A DNA stretch of 64,000 bases. Source: Paramecium pentaurelia (Eukaryota > Ciliophora > Oligohymenophorea > Peniculida > Parameciidae). Shown piece by piece: positions 1 through 10,387 of the stretch; position 1 is the first letter of the stretch; the number at the start of each line of letters is the position of its first letter. The notes beneath the pieces were generated by a model that saw only the letters and a list, made by a program, of their open reading frames with translations, did no database searches and was not told where the DNA came from. The position numbers and the translations under genes are program-made. The stretch spans positions 448,229-512,228 of the forward strand of contig CAJJDO010000047.1 in NCBI GenBank assembly GCA_905183005.1, written 5' to 3'.

Positions 1-489
1 AATAATAATAAAATATATTATAAATAAATTGAATTTTAAAAAAATTATATATAATACTATCCAGATAGATTAAAATAAAATTCAGTATATTTTATTAATT
101 AATTTTAAAATAATAAAAGTAAATCAATTAAGATTTTATTAAATTAATAAATGTAGAAAGTATTGACATTATATATTTATTTATAACATTGATTTAAATA
201 ACAAAAATATTTACAATTTAAACTATTCAAAGAAAGAAGGTTCTCTGTTATCATTATTAGATTTTGATAAATCTTTGGTTATTTTTATTGATTCATACTT
301 AAAAAGAATTTCTTAAGATACATTTTATACAATTTTATAATGATTTTTATTAACATTTATTAATTATCCATATATATTATATAAAAAAGTCATTTCTTGT
401 TGCTAATATATATATTATATATCCGATTCAATAACAATAAATACCTTATAATTTAGGATATCTTTTTTGATTTCAATTTATTCATTTTT
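1..489. other. AT-rich stretch without a supported gene
   Basis: Short frames occur (for example a plus-strand frame near 238-354 reading GSLLSLLDFDKSLVIFIDSY) but none could be extended with start, splice sites and stop. It may hold 5' exons of the uncertain gene ending at 804, or the end of a gene lying to the left of the window. Confidence 0.4.
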
Positions 490-804
490 CAAATCCTAAT
501 TCTGCTTGATAAGATCAATAATTGTGTGATTGGGTTTACATTGGATATTAATATTAACTTATTGCTTTTGTTAAATCTACTAATTCAATTATTAAGGTAT
601 TTTATTTTTAACTTGATTAGGAGGCTAAGGAAATTATTTATTTTTTGATTTTTTTTTAGATTGCTTTTGGTGGTTAGTTATCAACAGGAATGCAATTTTG
701 AAAAAGAAACAGATGCTAATAAAGACTTTATATCTAGGAATAGGTAATTAGAGAGACCTACTGATGCAGAAGATAAAAAAAGTGTATACATTTTTTTAGC
801 ATGA
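490..804 (+). CDS. Uncertain 3' part of an unrecognised gene
   Basis: Plus-strand frames here look coding but I could not join them into one model. One stretch (about 510-596) reads hydrophobic, including YQLIAFVKSTNSIIK. Another (661-804) reads hydrophilic, including RNRQLERPTDAEDKK, and ends at TGA 802-804. That stop lies 31 bp from the convergent stop of the mitochondrial uL11 gene, a spacing seen at other convergent pairs in this window. The join probably uses one or more introns between 597 and 688. No start codon or family was recognised. The 5' end is open and the boundaries are guesses. Confidence 0.3.
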
Positions 805-835
805 GGGGTCTGGTAATTCATATTTTAATATTATA

Positions 836-1411
836 TCAACTCTTTATTTCTGGTCTAACAATTGTTTCTGGCTTAAAATATTAAGTAGATAAATTGCATC
901 CTAAAGATGCTAATTATCCAATAATCATTCTACAGATGGCTGGAAGTGAGACATGTTTTAAGTGTGGATCCATTTCTTATTTCACTTTAGCTATTTATAT
1001 ATATATATTTATATATATGTACCTATTTCATAAACTTATTACAATGATATAGTATCATACCATATATAACCAGGGAAATTTGTGAATTTATCAGTACCTA
1101 TGAGTAAGATTATTAAATTCAATCATACCTGTTGCTTTTCTAAGAAACCAAGTCGTTTCAGGTGGTTTGATAAGAAATTTGAAAGTTCTATCTGGAAAGG
1201 CAATAACCTAAACTCTAAGTGGAACATCTGGTCTAAAAGCTTAACTTGCAGCATTAAATTCCTTGCAAAATTGCATCATATTAATTCCCAATGGTCCCAA
1301 TGATTAACCCATTTTAGGACTTGGTTTAGCAACACCAGCATAAAGTCTTAACATGATTTTGGCTCTGTAATCTTTTGGGAGGGTCTATAATTTTTTCTTT
1401 ATCAAATTCAT
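836..1411 (-). CDS. MRPL11: Mitochondrial ribosomal protein uL11 (L11)
   Basis: Nuclear-encoded L11 of the mitochondrial large ribosomal subunit, which forms the stalk base where translation factors bind. The protein is about 170 aa after removing introns 1098-1128 (31 nt) and 991-1022 (32 nt). Residues about 20-60 carry the family signature: AGVAKPSPKMGQSLGPLGIN and then MQFCKEFNA. The sequence follows the bacterial/mitochondrial L11 pattern, not that of cytosolic L12. The C-terminal domain continues with VYEIAKVKQEMDP. I chose the ATG at 1409-1411 because it keeps the strand before the AG motif; a second ATG lies at 1352-1354. The start is only 15 bp from the divergent CRAL-TRIO start. Confidence 0.9.
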
Positions 1412-1426
1412 TTAATTTTTATTAAT

Positions 1427-2916
1427 ATGTTTGGGACCCAATTTGATTACTTGAAACTCAAGCCAAGAACAGTAGAAGAAATACATCATGAAGATGGTTA
1501 TATAAAAGAAGGAATTGAAAGAACAGCAACAAGAAGAATCTTTTAATCAGTTGAATATGATCATTTCGAGAAGAAATAAATTCAATAATTCAAAGATATC
1601 ATTAGAGGTGCTAATATAAGTGTTAGTTCTGATGATGTATTATTAAGATTTCTTTATGCAGGATATTTCAATATGACTAATTGTTTAGAAGTATTTTAAA
1701 TTCCATCTTAAATTAGTTATATAAACGACATATACATTGGTTGAATACTAGTCGTCTCTCTACTATACCAGATAAAGTACTCTTATGTTTAAGAGAAGGA
1801 TTAGTTTATATAGGAGGCAAAGATTATTAATATCGTCCAATTATAGTTATTAATTTACATATGATGGATCTATATCTATTCGATTCAGATGCCTTTATAC
1901 ATGCTCTATCTATTTTATTTGTTATTTGTGAAGATTATATGTTTTATCCAGGAAAAGTTGAAAATATTGTTGTTATTGTTGAAACTGATTAAATGAGTCT
2001 TTACAATTTTCCTTAAAAAACATTTCAAGTTATTATATGGATGATGAGTTAAAACTTTCCACAAATATTAGATCGTCTTTATCTATTTAATCCATCTAAA
2101 GAATTACTTATGAATTGGGATAATTATCATTAAATGTTAGATAGTAGAACATTCAAAAAAATTGAAATTTGGGAATCTAAGTCTTTTGCTCCTCTTGCTC
2201 ATGGCTTTCATCCTGATATGTTAGAACGTAGATTTGGAGGAGGCATGCCTAATATTCAGTAATATTGGTTACCAACTCAAATCATATAATAACCTAGTAG
2301 TATTTCTTATAAAGTTCAAAAACCCATTTATAATCAAGGAACTATTCAATATTCTCTTTATAATGATCCAAAAGAATTATTAGAACGATTACAACAAAGA
2401 GATGCAGAAGATAGGTCATAAGAAGCTACACTCAAAAGTGAACCTAAATCAAGTGTTGCTTCTGGTAAATTGCAAGTTATTGATTTTCATTAAACTATGG
2501 GTAATGCCTTTAAAATTTAAAATAATGGCTATGAATAATAAGATCTAAGTTAAACTAATTTCTCAGGAGAATTCTATTAATAAACTAATTAAATATAACA
2601 ATCCAATTAATAATAATTTATGAATCCAGGGTTTTAGGGATCAGCACTTCCAGAATAATAATTTAGATCGAATAGTAAGGCAAATTCTGTGACATCCTCA
2701 TAAAAAATTAAGGATCAATATATAGCTTAATAATTAATGGGTTCATAATAAAAACCTATAAGTGGAGTTTAACAAACTATAAGACCAAATACTATGCCAG
2801 TCCCTTAATTAGGAGCTCCAGCATAATCTGAAAGACTTTATGAATCTATGGATGAAAAATTAAATGATTCTCAAAGACCATCTAGCAATAACGTTTAAGC
2901 ATGCTCAATTATGTGA
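1427..2916 (+). CDS. CRAL-TRIO (Sec14-like) lipid-binding protein with CaaX end
   Basis: Predicted lipid-transfer or lipid-sensing protein of the Sec14/CRAL-TRIO family, about 487 aa with one 26-nt intron (1691-1716). The N-terminal CRAL-TRIO-N helix reads DDVLLRFLYAGYFNM. The lipid pocket follows (about residues 110-280) with PIIVINLHMMDLYLF, IVVIVETDQMSLYNFP and LYLFNPSKELL. After it comes a long Gln/Ser-rich tail of about 190 residues, low complexity and probably disordered. The protein ends in CSIM just before TGA, a canonical CaaX prenylation box. Few Sec14-type proteins are known to me with this end, so membrane anchoring by farnesylation is inferred. No in-frame ATG precedes 1427. Confidence 0.88.
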
Positions 2917-3478
2917 TAATGTTAAATTCATAATATATATTTCTAATCTATATAATATGATGATAATTCTTTAAACATTTATAAATCAATTTAGTATTAT
3001 ATTATTTATTTAGATATCAATCAAAATCTAAATAAATAATATCATACTAAGATTTATACTTTTTAAAATATAAAATTAAGTAAAATCTAATATAGGAATT
3101 TTCAATCTTTGAAACATCCATAATTCTTTTAAACCTGTTGTCTATTTATTAGAATCTAAAAAAATATATGAAATACAATTTATATTTTTGGTTCTTAATA
3201 ATGTTTTATTGGTTGAATATAGTTTTAAAGAACTCTTAATTTATTAAAAGAAGTACAATTAATTTATATTTATAAATTATAGATTTGAGTATTTTTATAA
3301 TTATATAAGAAATATTTGATTATTTTTTTCCTTACATGTTTAAGAATCTATTATAAAAGATAAGATAAAGAATTAATTAAGAGTTTGTGATTTGATTTTT
3401 ATTAAAAGATTAAAGAAGATTAGGTATGTAGCAACTTTTTATTCAAAAATTCGTTTTTATTTAATTTATTAAGTTTCT
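2917..3478. other. Intergenic AT-rich region
   Basis: Between the CRAL-TRIO gene and the downstream same-strand trichocyst gene. Only short frames are present on both strands. I see no gene, RNA or repeat I can support. The last part should contain the 5' UTR and promoter of the gene at 3479. Confidence 0.5.
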
Positions 3479-4670
3479 ATGAGAAATATTTTCATTTTAT
3501 GCCTCTCTTTTGTAATTTCAACTGCAACTATGAAAGATTCAAAAGTAATTTTAACAGAGATTGATTCTTAAAGAACTGGAAGAATTTTCTTAAATGCAAT
3601 ATAAGTTGGTTTAGCAACTGGATCACCTGTACATGAAATTTAGAGTTACATTAACAATATTAGGTATAAATATGAATTATTATGATTACAGATTTATGAT
3701 AGAGTAAGAATAGAAAGATGCTGACTTATTTATATAAAATACAGAAGCTTCTTGTAATAGGTTGCTTCATGATTTTGCAACAAATCTAGCTTATCATTAA
3801 TAATAATTTAAGGCACACTCTAAAATAGTTGAAGTAGGATTTATGATATCTTTTAGGAAAACACAAGAAATTTAGAGAAATCATTGAATAAAATTGCAGA
3901 AGTATCAGTTGAGATTGAAGAGAATTAAAGAAAAACAAATGAAGGTTAGAGTGAAAGAGATCTTCAATACTCTGAATTTTAATCCAAATAAAAGGATCAT
4001 CTAGAATCTATAACTGCTATAGATGAAGCATATTCATTAGTTGAGCATCTTTCAAGTGGATCCTCATTTATACAAGTAAAAGGCAGATTTACTAAGGTTC
4101 TTTCTAGATTATAAAAGTAAATCATGTTTATATATAAAGATAGTTAGTCAACATCAGCTGGACTCCTATTTTAACCAATAATCTCTATGATGACATAAAT
4201 GAATTCTAAAGCTGATACAGAATAAGCAAAAAAAGTTCTTTAATTATTGGCTAATTTAAGAGTTCAAATTGTAGAGAGTAAATCATAAGACGAGGATATA
4301 GAAAAGCAATAAGCTCAAAATTGGTAAAAATTTTTATCAGATTTAATTAATGAAAGAAATACTTTGTAAGATTAAAGATAGAATTTAGAATAAGCTATCC
4401 TAAATTATTAAAGTATTATAGAAGAGTCAGAAGGGAAAATTGAGTATCATTCAGCAGAAGTGGATAGAAATTAAGTAAATAAAAATTAAAAAATAATAGA
4501 ATAACTTAGATGGGTAAGATTAATGGTGTAGACAATAATAAGAAATTTATTAAATGGAATCATAATAACGAGTTTAATCACTTGATTTAATTTCAAGAAT
4601 TGTTGATCATATATAGGATAAAATTGTAACACTAAAAGAATATTTAAGAGAAAGATTACAAATAAAATGA
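3479..4670 (+). CDS. Trichocyst matrix protein (TMP-like secretory cargo)
   Basis: Predicted precursor of a crystalline core protein of trichocysts, the extrusive secretory organelles of Paramecium. About 371 aa after introns 3664-3691 (28 nt), 3834-3856 (23 nt) and 4475-4499 (25 nt). A signal peptide starts it (MRNIFILCLSFVISTA). The body is almost entirely heptad-like coiled coil. Family landmarks seen: the N-terminal block with ASCNRLLHDFATNLAYHQQ, the Ser/Gly region SSGSSFIQV where pro-sequences are usually cut, and the end block SRIVDHIQDKIVTLKEYLRE. TMPs form large multigene families and are proteolytically processed. Which subfamily this belongs to I cannot say. Confidence 0.82.
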
Positions 4671-5164
4671 ATAAAATATATTTATGATTAAATTCATTTT
4701 AATACACAATAATTTTAATACTTTTCATCATCATCATAAATAATTGATATTTTATAATAATACTCATTTATTTCATAAATTAAATTAGTTATATTATATG
4801 TATAATTATGAAATATATATATATATAATGATTATTAATAAATTAAATAATGTACTAAATTCTGATTGATATTTATTGAATTAAGAATTATTTATTAAAA
4901 TATATTAATAAAAGATAATATTAGAATTTTCAGAATTAAAAAAAAGTATTTTTAAAGATGAAATAAATCAATTTAAACAATTATAATATTTATTGTTTTA
5001 TTGAATAGTTTTTTATAAGTTTTAAAATTTACAAGCATTTAAAACAATAAAAATATTTTGAATTGTTGTTAGATTATAAAAAAAATAGTAATTAATTCTT
5101 TACATTGATTATGAAATAATTTCATTTTCTTTATAAAAATAAATACTTAATTTCATTAATATTT
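4671..5164. other. Intergenic AT-rich region
   Basis: Same-strand gap between the trichocyst gene and the SHIPPO gene. It is rich in poly-A/T and TA runs. No frame of useful length, RNA gene or repeat was recognised. Confidence 0.5.
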
Positions 5165-6167
5165 ATGTTTAGTTTTGGATATAAAAATTTATATGATCCT
5201 AAACCTATTAAACCTGGGCCTGGGTAATATTCATTGTTAATTTAGTGATTATGAACTTAGAAAAGATTTATCAGTTCAAACAATTCAAAATAAAGAAAAA
5301 TTTATTCATCGTTCAATTAGCAATAAAAAATTATAAAATGATGATTCTTTTATTCATAGACTTAAAAATCATAATGATTGTTATGGTGAATATTAATTAA
5401 ATGCACAAAGAAAATTACCAGAATTAATATCTAAGTAACAAAATAAACACTCTTTTACTACATCTGAAAGATCAAATTGTTTTGTATTACCTGCAATTTC
5501 AAAAGGTCCTTAATACTATGATGTATAAGATATAAAAAGTGATCGTTCACTCAATATAGGAAAATATTCATCAAGAAAAGATATTTTTGATATTTAAAAG
5601 GATGGTATTTCAAAAAATAATTGTTCTAAATTTGACAGATCTATAAGTATAGAATAGAAAATGCATAAGCCTAAAAATCATTGGTCTTAAGATAAACCTA
5701 ATCGGAAATATGTTGTTTCTTATTATTAAAGAGTTAAACCAATTCCAAAATTTAGAGAATACTCATATGTAAGTAAAGATAAAATTGGTCCAAGTTTGAT
5801 TGATTATCCAAAAGATAAAATAAAAGGTAGAACATTTAAAAAAGATTAAAGATTTAAAATTGCAAAAATTAATAAAGTTGATATTCATTAAGAATATTTT
5901 ATTTAGAAATTAGTTAAAAATAAGGATTATGTATAATCAGGTGATAAAGATTCTAGTTCTTCAGAAGAATTTATAAATCTTAAAATTTTAGATTTTACAG
6001 AAAAAGTTTTTTTTGATAAATAAATCAGATTAAAAAAACCCTAATAAGATGTAATGAGATAGAAAGCACCTGGACCAGGGAATTATGATATTAAAGTGTA
6101 ATCAGGAAAATAGTATTCATTTCCAAAAGGTAAAAGATATAATAAGTTTTTTTGGGATTTCCTTTGA
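5165..6167 (+). CDS. SHIPPO / sperm-tail PG-rich repeat protein
   Basis: About 326 aa after one 22-nt intron (5224-5245). STPGR (SHIPPO) proteins carry spaced Pro-Gly-Pro-Gly-x-Tyr motifs and bind ciliary or cortical microtubules. One copy sits at the N-terminus (KPIKPGPGDYE) and one near the C-terminus (KAPGPGNYDIK). More degenerate copies between them include KDKIGPSLIDYP and ISKGPQYYDV. The rest is Lys/Ser-rich and probably disordered. It has no membrane segment or signal peptide. In a ciliate a role in the axoneme or basal-body-linked cytoskeleton is the natural guess. Confidence 0.75.
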
Positions 6168-6520
6168 TAATTCCTTATTTATAAATATTAGAAAAAAAAT
6201 ACTAAGCAAGTTAATAGATGTTTATATATACATTCATTTATTTTAAATAATTAAATTTGTTCATGTTATTTTGAACAAATCCATAAATTGAACATCATTT
6301 TGAGATATATATGCAAAAGTGATGTAAAATTTGATATTATCTTATATAAAAGAGATAGTTAAAAAAGAGATAAATTTATGTTTAAATAACATAATAACAT
6401 GTATAAATAGATGTAAATGAAATTCTTTATGTTCTATTCGATATAATTAAATTCTTTTGTAAATATTATTAAGTTAATATAATGTCATTTAAGTATAAAA
6501 TTTTCATTTATCAGGTCATT
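6168..6520. other. Convergent 3' gap
   Basis: Lies between the SHIPPO stop and the stop of the minus-strand small acylated protein. Nothing gene-like was found. A plus-strand frame starting at 6482 reads as a hydrophobic protein but is the complement of the Gln-rich minus-strand gene and was rejected. Confidence 0.5.
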
Positions 6521-6910
6521 TCATTTTTGTTTCTGGTTCTTCTATTGTTATGGTATATTTTTAGCAACATCTATCATTTCCTTTTAGAATTTGGAAAAAA
6601 CATTGTTTTTTATTCCTTACTGAGATGGAATTGCCTAAAAAGTAACAAAATTAGAGAATTATTATTCAGATGGGAGACTTTAAAAAGAGTATTATTATCC
6701 TGTTGATAACTGAGAACTTTTTTGATGGTCTTTAAACACTCCAAACTAAGGCTATTTTTATGGTTAATAGTCTTCATCAGAATCAGATAAAGAAATCATT
6801 TGTTATGGTGCATCAAAAATAGAACATATTTTAGTATTTTAAGGTGGAGTATTATCAACTTCTAATGTTTCTATTCTTTCTACTTTATTACAACATGTTC
6901 CATTTCCCAT
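6521..6910 (-). CDS. Small dual-acylation-type protein (MGNGTCC...)
   Basis: About 129 aa, single exon. The N-terminus MGNGTCCNK fits an N-myristoylation site (Gly2) followed by palmitoylatable cysteines (Cys6, Cys7), so it is probably anchored to a membrane. The rest is acidic then Gln/Ser/Phe-rich, with SLSDSDEDYQ and a C-terminus ending QQQKNQKQK. No domain was recognised. It lies 276 bp downstream of an ABHD17-like hydrolase on the same strand; that family removes palmitate from proteins, so a link is possible but only inferred. The start is the first ATG after an AT-rich gap. Confidence 0.6.
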
Positions 6911-7186
6911 TTATTTAATATTAAATTAATAATCACCATAATATCATTATTATCTTTATGAAATATTCAAGACCTTTAGAATTGATTAATTATAAGTATT
7001 AATGCGAGTATAATATTTTTGATAAAATAAAAAGTAAGAGGATTTTGAATTTGATTAATTTATATAATAACATGAAAATAATTAGTTTAGCTAAAATTAA
7101 TATATTTTGGAAATTATAACAATTATTCAAAAGATCTAAAAGATCTGTGAATGAATGTAAATATCAAAATAATTAAGGTTATGGTT

Positions 7187-8257
7187 TCATTCTAAATATT
7201 GTTCTAGATCTGAAAGATCTCTCTATTATTATTAATATGACTTTAAGATGCTTTTTCTTTCAAGTTATTTAACATATTCTTTGAGCTGTTCTTCTTATTC
7301 TTATTATTACATCCTATAGCTATTAAAACATTATTATGCTTCTTAAAAGTATTTTGAACATTTATTAGAATAGTCAGCATTGAATGGTAAATCTAATTGT
7401 AATAGATTGATAAATTTAGATATTTTATCTAATGTTTCTACTTATCTAGTTGTATTATGATTTCCATCACATAATTCAAGTCTTTTATATGATTTACATT
7501 TTTCATAGAGAATTTAAGAATGTCTAGGATGAACCAATTAATCAGATTTTCCAGCCAGGAAATAAAATCGTTTAGTATTGCTTTGTATATTAACATAATT
7601 GAGAGGAGACACTTGATCAATATCAAATTATGCTTCATTTATTATCTTACTTCTAAGAAATGGCATAAAACCATTGATCATAAATGAAAAACATCCAAAT
7701 TTTTATTAACCTAACTCTTCTACAACAGTTCTTAATTATGTAAAAGCACTATCAGCAATATAAGTAGTAATTCTAGGATCTTATGATAACATTAGTGCAG
7801 TTACAGCTCCCATACTTCTTCCCCATAAAATAAACTCATCAACTTTACCAAAATGACATTCAATATAGTTCATTAGTTCTTTAACATCTTCACTTTCATA
7901 AGTACCCATGGTTATGTATTTTCCTTCTGATAAACCACATCCAGCAAAATCAAATATACATAAATTGACTCCTGTAGCTAATAACCTATCTACATACTAC
8001 AATCCTTCTAATCTACAACTAGCATTGCAATGAAGATAAATTAGACAACGATGATGAACAGATTCTGATATGAAATAACTAGCTTGAAGTTTTAGCTATC
8101 TTGATGTAAACTCGAAATCTTATCTTATTATTGGAACAGTTTGAATAAATCGTAATTTTGGACCTACTTTTAGTGTATCAATACCTAATTATTATATTGA
8201 ATAAGTTCTTCTTGGTGGTCTGATGATCTATTTACAATAATCACTTATGAATGACAT
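7187..8257 (-). CDS. ABHD17/FAM108-like serine hydrolase
   Basis: Alpha/beta hydrolase of about 356 aa without introns. The N-terminus MSFISDYCKQIIRPPRRTY resembles other ciliate members. The oxyanion region reads NASCRLEGL and the FDFAGCGLSEG loop follows. The nucleophile elbow is GRSMGA, the acid region is AGKSDQLVHP, and the catalytic His lies in CDGNHNTTR. Animal ABHD17 proteins are membrane-bound protein depalmitoylases, which makes depalmitoylation a reasonable but unproven role here. The C-terminus carries a Gln/Glu coiled coil of about 80 residues. The start codon is 8 bp from, or overlaps, that of the divergent MINDY gene. Confidence 0.85.
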
Positions 8258-8265
8258 TAATATTA

Positions 8266-10151
8266 ATGCATAAAGTTGTTGTTAAAGCACTAATTCGTGA
8301 ATTCTTTATAAAAACAGGACTGAATGAGACATTAAATACATTTGATAAAGAGTATAATGAAAAGACTGTAATAAAAAAGATGGATGTAATTTTATAACTT
8401 GGACTTTCAAAAATTGTGAAAAGAAACAATGAATAATAGAAACCTTTAAATAGTTTATTAGAAATCCTAATCTCTCATATTCTCAATAAAAAAGCATTAT
8501 TAGAAGAATTAACAATAGTATCAAAAGCAGAAAGAATTGAAGACATCCCTTAAGATATTCCATATGATCCTACTATTGGAGTATCTCGTTAAAATAAAAT
8601 GAAGAAACGTCCTTAATCAGAATATAAGCCTAAGAATTTAGATATATCAAAAGAAGAAGATCTATTTATTGAATAAAAAGATGATAAGAAAGATGAAAAA
8701 TATTCACCAAATAAAGGAGCATTTGAAGTACCAAGAAAGTCTTCACTTAAATAAGTTAAATTGTTTGATTTTTAAGAATAAAATGCTAATGATCAAACTA
8801 ATTAAGAAAAGAAAGATAAACCATAATTACCACTTGCTCAACCACCTAAATTAATCAATATGAAAAAATAATCTGAAAATAAAGAAGTCGAATAAATATC
8901 ATTCACAGAATAACCAAATAATAATTAAGAAAATTTATTATAAAATGTCAAAGTAGAATATCAAAAATGCAATATCAAATAGCATAATGTGTAACTTACT
9001 TCATCAAACATTAATTATGATAAAAGTATTGGTTTTAATTAAGGAAAACGTAAACCTTAATAAAAAACCATTACATAATCTGTTAAAAAATTATTATTTT
9101 AAGGAACAATGACTGGATTACCAAAAAGTTGGTCATAACCTTTTATTTTAAAAAATGAACCTACTTTTTTTGGATTACATTAGTTAGAAGGAGGTCCATG
9201 TGGTGTTTTAGCCTCAGTTTAAGCCTACTATCTTAAACACTTTTTATTTTCTTAATCTACCTATTCTAAGTCTTCAATTAAATAAAATTGTTTACTTGCT
9301 GCCTTATCAGACATTTTATATAAATCTAATAAAGAAAGACTTATTCTAGCTATTCCAGCAAGAGATTCATCAATGAATTAAGCAATAGGAATTGAAAGTT
9401 GTGATTAATTAGAATACTAAATCAAATCTCTTAGTTATTTGTATGAAGTACTATTGGAACATACTTCTTTATTTTTTGGATAAAATGGAGTAACTTTATT
9501 CTTCTATTCTCTTATTTTAACAAAAGGAGTTGAATAAATAATGTCTGAAATGGATTCAGCAACAAATCCTTTGATTGGTAATCATGGACATTGTACTTAA
9601 GAAGCTGTAAATTTAATGTTGACTGGAAAGGCTATTAGTAATTGTTTTGATGGGTAATATTAATTTTATAATTTATAGATGCAAACAAATTGATGAATTG
9701 AAAATTAAAGGAATTGAAGAAAGGAGTGAAATTGGATTTTTGACTATATTTGAACATTTTTAATATCTTGAAGTGGGAAAGAACTTGAAGGAACCTTTAC
9801 TACCTATATGGGTAATTTGTAAAGAATATCATTATTCAGTCATTTTTGGTTGTAATAATGATGTAATCTAAGATAAAACTTATTTAAGTAATATATAATA
9901 AATATATATTAGAAAATAATTTAAAAGAATTTGATCTTGTATTTTATGATGGGTTAAATAATTCTGATGATCTAATAATAATTACAATAAGAAGATTAGG
10001 TGCTCAATTAGGCAAATAGAAAAAGAAGGTTTAAATAGAGGGAGTTTAATTTGATTCGAGTGACTAAATTACACCCTTAATAGAATGTTTACTAAAAACA
10101 AAATATGGAGAATTAGAATTAGATTGGAATGATAGTATGCCAATATTATGA
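8266..10151 (+). CDS. MINDY-3/4 family deubiquitinase
   Basis: Predicted cysteine protease of the MINDY (FAM63/FAM188) class, which removes Lys48-linked ubiquitin in characterised members. About 611 aa after introns 9654-9678 and 9888-9912 (25 nt each). Residues 1-270 form a Lys/Gln-rich, mostly disordered region with a helical start. The catalytic domain follows: GTMTGLPKSWSQPFIL, then GLHQLEGGPCGVLASVQAYY with the nucleophile Cys. The histidine region reads GNHGHCTQEAVNLMLTG, followed by ERSEIGFLTIFEHF, PIWVICKEYHYSVIFG and the family end ELDWNDSMPIL. An alternative in-frame ATG at 8251 would overlap the first codons of the divergent hydrolase; a stop (8248-8250) precedes it. Confidence 0.9.
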
Positions 10152-10387
10152 ACTACAATTTATTATCATGAATTCTATTTAATTTTTTAATTAATTTTGT
10201 TTTGTTTTCTTTAAGATAAAAGAGCATTATATTATATTGAAGATAGATTAAAGAAATCTTGATTTTAATGGAGAAACCTTTTTAATCACTCCAGCTAATT
10301 TAAATACATTTAGTTTAATATAGAATGGAAATTTTTTAGAAGAAAATAATAATATAATGAAATTTATATATAGAAATTATATAGTTA

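Noticed and set aside
1082..1303. Plus-strand ORF of 73 codons.
   Set aside because: Lies opposite the mitochondrial uL11 exons, which carry clear L11 motifs.
6482..6706. Plus-strand 74-codon ORF that looks like a membrane protein.
   Set aside because: It is antisense to the Gln/Ser-rich MGNGTCC gene and its hydrophobicity comes from complementing Gln/Lys codons.
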